64,000 nucleotides of DNA from Chelativorans sp. ZYF759 (GTDB lineage Bacteria > Pseudomonadota > Alphaproteobacteria > Rhizobiales > Rhizobiaceae), in the NCBI RefSeq assembly GCF_012911015.1, contig NZ_WVVV01000002.1:244680-308679 (forward strand), written 5' to 3'. Shown here in pieces: positions 58,181 to 64,000 of the stretch. A model generated the notes under the pieces. The model saw only the letters and a list, made by a program, of their open reading frames with translations, had not been told where the DNA came from and did not search any database. The position numbers were made by a program, and so were the translations under genes. Within the stretch, counting starts at the first letter, position 1; each line of letters opens with the position of its first letter.

Positions 58181-59566
58181 TCAGCGCCCGTCGGGCGTGC
58201 TCGTGCCGATCCACAGATCCTTGACCGCATCGTAATGTTCCTGCGGCCGATGCTCGTTGACCGGCAGGCCAAGACGGCGAACCGACAGCGCGCCGATGGC
58301 CGACAGGATGGCGTAGCTCGCCACGACCTGGTCGCGCTCGGAACTGGCCAGGTTGATCTGGGCGTTGATGACGTCGGCCTGGGCGTTGAGCACGTCGAGC
58401 GTGGTGCGCTGTCCGACATTGCGTTCTTCGGTGACGCCCGAAAGCGCGAGTTCGGCGGCCGAGACAAGCTGCCGGTTGGCCGCGGCGACCTCGCGCGCGG
58501 CGACGAACTGGGTCCAGGCCGAAGCCACCGCCTGGCGCACCTGGTCGCGGCTCACATCGACCTCGATGCGCGCCTCGCCGAGCGACTCCTTCGACTGGCG
58601 CACCCGCGCCGACGTCTGCCCGCCCGAATAGATGGGTACCGTGAGGTTGAGGCCGATCGTGGCCGAATTGGTGGTCGTCGTCTCGTACCCGCCGACACTG
58701 ACACCGGGCAGGCCGGCGGCCGGTGCGCGGCGGATCTGCGACTGCACGCTGGCCTGTGCCGAAACCTGCGGCAGCAGCGCGCCTTCCGCGGCCTTCACCG
58801 CGAAGGAGGCGACGTCGACGAGATGCTGGGTCGCCACGATTGCCGGATGCTCGCGCAGCGCGATGACGAAGGCGTCCTCCATGCTGCGCGGCAGGAGGCT
58901 TGTCGCGGGGCTCGCCGCCTGCAGCTGGCCGGGGTTCTCGCCCACCAGCTGGCGATAGGTGGCCTCGGACACCTGCACCTGCGCGCGCGCCGCGCTCAGC
59001 TGGGCCTCGGCAGCCGAACGGCTGGCCTGCGCCTGGGCGGTGTCTGTCCGCGTGCCCTCGCCGACCTCGAAACGCGATTCGGCCGCGCGCACCTGCTCGG
59101 CCAGGAATTCGAGGTTGCGCTGGCGGAACGCCGCGATGCGGCGGTCGCGGATGACGTCCATGAAGGCCGCCGCCGCGTTGAACAGCACGTTCTGTTCGGT
59201 ATTGCGCAGGCTCTCGTTGGAGGCGCGCACCCGGGCTTCGGCCGCCCGCACGTTGTTCTGTGTCTGGAAGCCGTCGAAGATCGACTGCTGGATCTGCACG
59301 CCGAACTGGCCCGTGGAAATCTGCGTGCCGGCCTGTTCGGTGACACTGGCGCTGCCCGAGCCCACGATCTGCGGGCGATAGCCGGATTTCGCCAGCGGTA
59401 CGCCTTCATTGGTGACGCGCACGCCGGCGCGTGCGGCGTTCAGTTGCGAATTGTTCTGATAAGCCTTCGCCAGCGCCCCCGTGAGGGTCTCCGCCATCGC
59501 TGGACCTGAAAACAGCAGCGACGTAGCCAGCAACGCGGCCGGAAAGACCCTATTCAACACGGACAT
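58181..59566 (-). CDS. tolC: TolC-family outer-membrane channel
   Basis: 461 residues with signal peptide (ending GPAMA, residue ~25). It contains two repeated OEP domains, with ALAKAYQNNSQLNAARAGV and DAFVIALREHPAIVATQ at matching positions. It forms the trimeric exit duct for efflux pumps and type I secretion. Usual TolC length. Confidence 0.94.
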   Translation of the reverse strand: MSVLNRVFPAALLATSLLFSGPAMAETLTGALAKAYQNNSQLNAARAGVRVTNEGVPLAKSGYRPQIVGSGSASVTEQAGTQISTGQFGVQIQQSIFDGFQTQNNVRAAEARVRASNESLRNTEQNVLFNAAAAFMDVIRDRRIAAFRQRNLEFLAEQVRAAESRFEVGEGTRTDTAQAQASRSAAEAQLSAARAQVQVSEATYRQLVGENPGQLQAASPATSLLPRSMEDAFVIALREHPAIVATQHLVDVASFAVKAAEGALLPQVSAQASVQSQIRRAPAAGLPGVSVGGYETTTTNSATIGLNLTVPIYSGGQTSARVRQSKESLGEARIEVDVSRDQVRQAVASAWTQFVAAREVAAANRQLVSAAELALSGVTEERNVGQRTTLDVLNAQADVINAQINLASSERDQVVASYAILSAIGALSVRRLGLPVNEHRPQEHYDAVKDLWIGTSTPDGR

Positions 59567-59750
59567 ACCCTACCTCGTGCGATGTCGGGCGATTGCGGCA
59601 ATGCCTACCCCTGGCATGCCCCCGCCCTCAAACTTCTGGTCCGGCTCCGCCAGCGCAATCGCACCCGCCGTCCCTGCATGCCAAAACATTACAGCAATTT
59701 CCACGAGTGCAAGTGACAGTTCGGTAACACAGGTGACAAAACGTCCCCGG

Positions 59751-60425
59751 TCAGAAGACGAAGCCGGGCTCTCGCTGGAACTCGGGCAGCGGGCGCACCG
59801 CGGCGTTGAACGAGGCGCGGCTGGAAACGACGCCGCCTTCCTTGATGAAAAGCGTCGCGCGACCCGCATTCCCGTGGCCGACGACCGCCACCAGCCGTCC
59901 GCCATTCTTGAGCTGGTCCAACAGCGCATCGGGCACGAAATCCACCGCCCCTTCCAGGATGATGAGGTCGAACGGGCCCTGGTCCGCGCAGCCCTCGGCG
60001 AGCTTGCCGCCCACCACCGCCACGTTGTCGCAGCCGAGTCGCGAAAGGATGTCGGTTGCCTGTGCCTCGAGGTCGGGATCGCTCTCGAGCGCGATCACCG
60101 AGCCCGCGAGCTTCGACAGCACGGCCGAGGAATAGCCCGTGGTACACCCCACATCGAGCACGAAATCATCGGGACGAACCCGTGCCATCTGCACCAGCTT
60201 GGCGAAGGGGGACGGCTCCATGATGTAGCGTGCCGGCTGCCCGTCGCGCGCATCCGCCACGATGATGTCCTCGTCGATATAGGCCAGCGCCCGGCGCCGC
60301 GAGGGCACGAATTCCTCGCGCGGCAGCGTTCCCATGGCGGTGAGCAGGTGCGACTCCGTCACGTCGGTCGTCCGCAGCTGCCCGTCGACCATCTTGATGC
60401 GCTGGAGGGTGAAGTCGGCTGTCAT
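59751..60425 (-). CDS. protein-L-isoaspartate O-methyltransferase family protein
   Basis: 224 residues. The SAM motif is VLDVGCTTGYSSAVL, and the N-terminal MVDGQLRTTDVTE is the family start. The usual GTGSGYQ is GCTTGYS, and the family beside tolC in rhizobia is not proven to act on isoaspartate. The ATG at 60425 is used because the upstream in-frame region is the tRNA-Cys gene. Confidence 0.88.
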   Translation of the reverse strand: MTADFTLQRIKMVDGQLRTTDVTESHLLTAMGTLPREEFVPSRRRALAYIDEDIIVADARDGQPARYIMEPSPFAKLVQMARVRPDDFVLDVGCTTGYSSAVLSKLAGSVIALESDPDLEAQATDILSRLGCDNVAVVGGKLAEGCADQGPFDLIILEGAVDFVPDALLDQLKNGGRLVAVVGHGNAGRATLFIKEGGVVSSRASFNAAVRPLPEFQREPGFVF

Positions 60426-60461
60426 CGAGCTATTCCGGATATGAGATGCACCGGAAGCATG

Positions 60462-60535
60462 TGGAGGCCTCGGCCGGAATCGAACCGGCGTGCAAGGATT
60501 TGCAGTCCTCTGCGTAACCACTCCGCCACGAGGCC
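60462..60535 (-). tRNA. tRNA-Cys (GCA)
   Basis: 74 nt with encoded CCA. Acceptor stem GGCCTCG / CGAGGCC, anticodon stem AGGAC-side with loop reading CTGCAAA, anticodon GCA, and T-loop GGTTCGATTCC. Confidence 0.95.
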
Positions 60536-60624
60536 CCGCCGCTTGCGGCGTCTGGGAAGCGACCTGTTAACAGAGGCGTGAAGGCTCGGCAAGTCGCGCG
60601 GCGCGTTTCGCGCGCCCATTTCGG

Positions 60625-60909
60625 CTAGGGATTGCGGCGTCCGTTGCGCCGCCCCCACTGGACCACGAATCGGCGGCGCCACCGACGGATCGCGGCGAAT
60701 TCATAGGACAGGACGAGCAGTCCCAGCGGAATCATCCAGAAACCGAGAATCGGCAGGAAGCCCAGGAAGCCGAGGAAGACCAGCACGAAACCGATGATCA
60801 CCCGCACCAGCCGCGATTGCGGCAACACGAACTCGCGCCCGAATATCCGGATGCGGCGCAGCTTCTCGCCCGCCGCCCTTTCGAGTTCCTGCTCGACCTC
60901 CGTGCCCAT
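60625..60909 (-). CDS. small membrane protein, unknown function
   Basis: 94 residues. A charged N-terminus (EQELERAAGEKLRRIRIFG) precedes a long hydrophobic hairpin (VRVIIGFVLVFLGFLGFLP and GFWMIPLGLLVLSYEF). The tail is arginine-rich and basic, expected on the cytoplasmic side. No named family assigned. It lies between two tRNA genes. Confidence 0.75.
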   Translation of the reverse strand: MGTEVEQELERAAGEKLRRIRIFGREFVLPQSRLVRVIIGFVLVFLGFLGFLPILGFWMIPLGLLVLSYEFAAIRRWRRRFVVQWGRRNGRRNP

Positions 60910-61095
60910 CGCCGCTCCCTGGCCGAGCCTTGCGCCATCCGCCGTCCTGGCGATCGTGGCCTCGCATGCCTATATGAGGTGTGGCGAAACCGCCCACCAG
61001 AGCGCCAAGGGGTTCTATCGGCAAATTTTTGCGCAATGCTCTTTGCAATGCCAAAAACTGTTTGCTATAGGCACCGCACTCACGCGAGCAGGTAT

Positions 61096-61170
61096 TCCCC
61101 GGTAGCTCAGTGGTAGAGCAACCGGCTGTTAACCGGTTGGTCGCTGGTTCGAATCCGGCCCGGGGAGCCA
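61096..61170 (+). tRNA. tRNA-Asn (GTT)
   Basis: 75 nt with encoded CCA. Acceptor stem TCCCCGG / CCGGGGA, anticodon stem ACCGG / CCGGT with loop CTGTTAA, anticodon GTT, and T-loop GGTTCGAATCC. Confidence 0.96.
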
Positions 61171-61288
61171 CTCTTCATCAGAATGTGGCCATAGCCTGAG
61201 TTTCGCTCTCATGGGATTTCCTGTATCCGCCGGCTGCAGGCACCGCATCGTCGTGCCGGCCTGATTTCACACCTCGCAAGGACAACGA

Positions 61289-61684
61289 ATGCAATCTCGC
61301 AAGACCCCCGACTTCCTCGACCGCCAATCCGATGCTGCCGCCGCCAAGCGCGCCATGCTTCAGCGTGCCCGCTCCGTGGCCGAAGATCCCAAGATTGAGG
61401 CGCGCCGCGCCGCGCGCGGCGAGATCGTCAAGGCACGCGAAGCGCGCGCCGCCGAGCGTGCCGCGGCCCGGAAGATCGAGGAAGCCCGGGCGGCCGAGGC
61501 AAAGGCCCGCGCCGATGAGGCCGCCCGAATCGCGGCGGCCGAGGAAGCCGAGCTTGCCGTGGCCATCGAGAAGGAAGAGGCCGATAGGCAGCTCGCCCTT
61601 CTGGCCGAGCAGAAGGCCGCGCGCGACGCTCGCTATGCGGCCCGCAAGGCGGCCAAGAAGGAACGCCGCAAGGGCGGCATGTGA
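61289..61684 (+). CDS. DUF6481-type alanine/glutamate/arginine-rich coiled-coil protein
   Basis: 131 residues, almost wholly a charged helix (for example AREARAAERAAARKIEEARA), with the start TPDFLDRQSDAAAAKRAML and the end AARDARYAARKAAKKERR typical of a small alphaproteobacterial family. Function unknown. Followed by a strong terminator. Confidence 0.82.
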   Translation: MQSRKTPDFLDRQSDAAAAKRAMLQRARSVAEDPKIEARRAARGEIVKAREARAAERAAARKIEEARAAEAKARADEAARIAAAEEAELAVAIEKEEADRQLALLAEQKAARDARYAARKAAKKERRKGGM

Positions 61685-61732
61685 GTTTCGGCGCCAGGGC
61701 CCGCGCGCGGGCATCTGGCGGCCGTCGAAGAT

Positions 61733-61765
61733 AAGGGGCTGGCGACAGGATCGCCGGCCCCTTTT
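61733..61765 (+). terminator. intrinsic terminator
   Basis: Stem AAGGGGCTGGCGA / TCGCCGGCCCCTT (one G-T pair), 5-base loop, followed by TTGT; 48 bp after the preceding gene. Confidence 0.88.
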
Positions 61766-61831
61766 GTCTGTCGGGTCCTTTGCCGGGGGCGGGCCGGCGC
61801 GCGGTCGACATAGGCTCTCGCCTTGCCCTCG

Positions 61832-61856
61832 GGAACACCGCCTCTTTCCGTACGTT
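61832..61856 (+). promoter_or_regulatory. EcfG (general stress) promoter
   Basis: GGAAC, exactly 16 bases, CGTT, with the -10 ending 25 bases before the ATG of the DUF3606-like gene. Confidence 0.78.
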
Positions 61857-61881
61857 GCTCCTTTCGAACGGAGAACCTGCA

Positions 61882-62073
61882 ATGAGCGACGACCCGAACA
61901 CAGCCGGTCAGGACCGGCCCGACGGCGACAAGGCCATGGACGACGAACTGGCGATGCGCCTCGCCGAGGAGACGGATCTGTCCCCCAATCAGGCCAAAAG
62001 GCTGATCGAAAAGCACGGCCGCGACTACGAGAAGCTCCGCGAGCTCGCCGCGACTTTCAAGGCGGAAGGCTAG
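61882..62073 (+). CDS. DUF3606-like small protein
   Basis: 63 residues. The second half (LAEETDLSPNQAKRLIEKHG, then RDYEKLRELAATF) matches DUF3606, small proteins often under general stress control. The ribosome-binding site CGGAG lies 8 bases before the ATG, and a perfect EcfG promoter lies upstream. Confidence 0.82.
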   Translation: MSDDPNTAGQDRPDGDKAMDDELAMRLAEETDLSPNQAKRLIEKHGRDYEKLRELAATFKAEG

Positions 62074-62074
62074 A

Positions 62075-62341
62075 CTAGCCCTGCGCCTTCACCTTCACCG
62101 GTCGCCACACCACCATCTCGCGCTTGCGCGAACTTTCCTGGCGAAAGGGCAGCGCACGGCCGTCCGGGCCATGGCACTGGCTGCATTTGAAGCGCAGCGA
62201 CGCGATCGAGCGCCCCTCGCCGTAGATCGAGGCGAGATCGCCGGCCAGGAAACAGGCCTCGTGCCGGCAGGAGGGGCACGTCACCTGGATCAGGAAGTCG
62301 TGGCGGGCGGCAAGGCCGAGGGTTCGTATCGTGCGTGTCAT
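62075..62341 (-). CDS. small zinc-ribbon-like protein
   Basis: 88 residues with two cysteine pairs (TCPSCRHEACF and FKCSQCHGPDG), a likely zinc-binding knuckle. The basic tail (RQESSRKREMVVWRPVKVKAQG) suggests nucleic acid contact, an inference only. Convergent with the DUF3606 gene (1 bp between stops). Confidence 0.75.
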   Translation of the reverse strand: MTRTIRTLGLAARHDFLIQVTCPSCRHEACFLAGDLASIYGEGRSIASLRFKCSQCHGPDGRALPFRQESSRKREMVVWRPVKVKAQG

Positions 62342-62436
62342 GAGAACGAAATAGGAACATATCCCTCCTTCGGTCAATCGGCTGGCGCAATCACTTTTTT
62401 GGCGGCATGGTCGGCGCTCGCGTATTCCGGTGGGCC

Positions 62437-62766
62437 ATGAACACAGTCAACCTTGCCCTTCTGGGGGTTTCCACGGCGGCTTTCCTCGCAGCGGCCAGTG
62501 CCGCCAAGAGCTGGGCGCTCAGGCCGGGATGGTTCTGGCTGCTCCTGACGCTGGCGCTCTACACGATCGGCAACCTGATCATGCTGCGGCTTATCCGCGA
62601 TTTCGGCATGGGCGCCGCGCTCAGCCTGTCGGCCGTTATCCAGCTCGTCGCGGTCAACCTCATCGCGCTGACAGTCTTCGGCGAACGCCTTTCCGGTCTG
62701 CAGACACTGGGCATCGCGCTCGCCATCGCCGCCATCGCGCTCATCACGCTGGCCCCCGAGGCCTGA
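62437..62766 (+). CDS. small EamA/SMR-like membrane protein
   Basis: 109 residues with four hydrophobic segments, the size and layout of small multidrug resistance or half-size EamA proteins. The conserved Glu of SMR proteins in the first segment is not visible. The last segments (LSAVIQLVAVNLIALTVFGE, LGIALAIAAIALITL) resemble an EamA half. Function not assignable. Confidence 0.75.
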   Translation: MNTVNLALLGVSTAAFLAAASAAKSWALRPGWFWLLLTLALYTIGNLIMLRLIRDFGMGAALSLSAVIQLVAVNLIALTVFGERLSGLQTLGIALAIAAIALITLAPEA

Positions 62767-62877
62767 CGGATAGATCGCCCGCCGCGGCCACTTGCCTCAA
62801 ATGCCATCCTTTTCGGCAACCAACGCGACACGCTTGGCGGCTAACCTGTCTGACGGGGGCGTGGGCTGGAGAACAAG

Positions 62878-63033
62878 ATGGCCAGGCGAACCGACAATCT
62901 CTACGGCAACTACAATGCGGCAAGCTCCGCAAAACCGCGCGCTTCCGGCCTCATGCGGGCATCGGTGGAGTGGATTGCCGTGGCCCTCGTCATGGCGGCG
63001 GGCGCGGCGATCGTCCTGTTCTGGTTCGCCTGA
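62878..63033 (+). CDS. short single-pass membrane protein (51 residues)
   Basis: Begins MARRTDNLYGNYNAASSAKP, with one hydrophobic helix near the end (WIAVALVMAAGAAIVLFWFA). No family recognised. GAGAACAAG upstream is a modest ribosome-binding site. The positive N-terminus predicts N-inside. Confidence 0.55.
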   Translation: MARRTDNLYGNYNAASSAKPRASGLMRASVEWIAVALVMAAGAAIVLFWFA

Positions 63034-63039
63034 CGAGCC

Positions 63040-64000
63040 TCAGCCGGCCACCGGCATCAGCGGCTGCAACGCGAGTGCCGCGGCCGAGACCAGCAGCACC
63101 GAGACCAAATTCATCACGATGCCGGCCCGCACCATGTCGGCCACCCGCACATGTCCGGAGGCAAAGACCAGCGCATTGGGCGGCGTGGCGACCGGGAGCA
63201 TGAAGGCGCAGCTGGCCGCCATCGCGACGGCGGCCGAGATCGTCACCACGTCCATGCCGGTTGCCGCTGCAACCGTCGCCACGATCGGCAGCAGCGCGGC
63301 CACGGCGGCCGTGTTGCTGGCCAGTTCCGTCAGCATCACCACCGTTGCCGTCAGGAGCAGCAGGAAGACCAGCGGCGGCAGGCCGCCCACCGCCGACAGC
63401 GCCTCGCCGATCCAGATGGCCAGTCCGCTGCGGTCCATGGCGGCCGCCAGCGACAGCCCGCCGCCGAACAGCAGCAGCACCTCCCAGGGAATACCCTTGG
63501 CCTCGTCCCAGCTCATCAGGAAGCGGCGGTCCTGCGCCATGCCGCTCGGGATCAGGAACAGCGCGAAGGCGCAGGCAAGCGCGATGCCCGGATCGCTCAT
63601 CCCGCCGAGCCCCGGCAGGTTGTTGAGCAGCGGCCGGGTGATCCACAGCGCGGCCGCCACGAAGAAGACCAGCGCCACGCGCTTTTCGGCCTTTGTGATG
63701 GCCCCGCTCTCGGCCATCTCGGCCAGCGCGTCATGTCGCCCGCCCGAATCCGAAAGTTCCGCACCGATCGGAAAGACCAGCCGGGTCAGGATCAGCCAGC
63801 CGAGTGGGAGGAAGACCACGACCAGCGGCACGCCGACCGTCGACCAGGCCGCGAAGGAAAGGTCGATCCCGTGGCTTTCGAGCAGGTAGCCCGCCAGAAG
63901 CGCATTGGGCGGCGTCCCGATCAGCGTGCCGACCCCGCCGATGCTGGCCGCATAGGCAAGCCCCAGAAGCAGCGCCAGCGCGAAACGCCGCGCGGCCGCC
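63040..64000 (-). CDS. SLC13/DASS-family sodium:dicarboxylate symporter (runs off the window)
   Basis: The frame is open from the stop at 63040 to the window edge (320 residues, C-terminal part). GVGTLIGTPPNALL near the window end and ATPPNALVFASGHV near the stop are the two inverted-repeat substrate-binding loops of this family. SNTAAVAALLPIV supplies the SNT motif. Such carriers move di- and tricarboxylates or sulfate with Na+. The N-terminus is outside the window. Confidence 0.9.
   Translation of the reverse strand, partial: AAARRFALALLLGLAYAASIGGVGTLIGTPPNALLAGYLLESHGIDLSFAAWSTVGVPLVVVFLPLGWLILTRLVFPIGAELSDSGGRHDALAEMAESGAITKAEKRVALVFFVAAALWITRPLLNNLPGLGGMSDPGIALACAFALFLIPSGMAQDRRFLMSWDEAKGIPWEVLLLFGGGLSLAAAMDRSGLAIWIGEALSAVGGLPPLVFLLLLTATVVMLTELASNTAAVAALLPIVATVAAATGMDVVTISAAVAMAASCAFMLPVATPPNALVFASGHVRVADMVRAGIVMNLVSVLLVSAAALALQPLMPVAG

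Noticed and set aside
60422-60682. Leftward ORF containing GLVAEWLRRGLQILARRFDSG
   Set aside because: It is the translated tRNA-Cys gene, a common false call.

Overview
The window looks like a chromosomal segment of an alphaproteobacterium of the Hyphomicrobiales (Rhizobiales), close to the Phyllobacteriaceae/Mesorhizobium group. The evidence is the high G+C, the gene orders comEC<>gltX-gltA, plsX-fabH-ihfA-merR, glnB-glnA and PCMT-tolC-popZ-valS, an ExoR-like regulator, an Omp25/31-type porin, and intergenic palindromes like those known from rhizobia. No genus is claimed. Almost all of it is housekeeping sequence, with one small accessory islet.

Layout. 1-7.1 kb: comEC (cut by the window edge), gltX, gltA, then a two-part sodium/solute symporter (DUF4212 subunit plus large permease) and a small membrane protein. 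7.1-13 kb: BamE-like lipoprotein, cytochrome bc1 chaperone, DUF177 protein, the lipid genes plsX-fabH, ihfA, a MerR regulator and an outer-membrane beta-barrel protein. 13-16.6 kb: an untranslated-looking stretch with a possible 39-residue minus-strand gene, then uvrA behind a perfect SOS box. 16.6-20 kb: the accessory islet, with two direct copies of a rhizobial mosaic repeat around a DUF4258 gene pair, a lower-G+C orphan gene with a HEPN-like end, and a VapC/Phd-type toxin-antitoxin pair. 20-27.6 kb: DUF72, nnr, glnB-glnA behind a sigma-54-type promoter, a stress-type PPOX protein, a PRC-barrel protein and gatB. 27.8-32.8 kb: photolyase, FAD oxidoreductase, DUF1365 and CFA synthase in one run. 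32.8-40.5 kb: cpdB, lrp<>ald and the tightly overlapped cysK-alaX-sseA-GNAT operon. 40.6-48.3 kb: a ChrR-like cupin protein, SDR, GPH transporter, hydrolase, MFS, GGDEF and trkH. 48.4-64 kb: tRNA-Pro, an S8 autotransporter, exoR-like, ilvD, valS, popZ, tolC, PCMT, tRNA-Cys, tRNA-Asn, several small stress-type proteins and an SLC13 transporter cut by the window edge.

How it fits together. The photolyase/FAD/DUF1365/CFA run and the ChrR/SDR/GPH run resemble the singlet-oxygen (RpoE-ChrR) regulon known from Rhodobacter sphaeroides. Here the ChrR-like protein has no sigma gene beside it and has lost the zinc ligands of its anti-sigma domain while keeping all four cupin ligands. Two perfect EcfG-type general-stress promoters (GGAAC-N16-CGTT) precede a PPOX gene and a DUF3606 gene. 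The PRC-barrel mRNA has a hairpin that would bury its ribosome-binding site. These regulatory points and the accessory islet are the most promising places to look; I saw no complete, clearly new multi-gene defence system.
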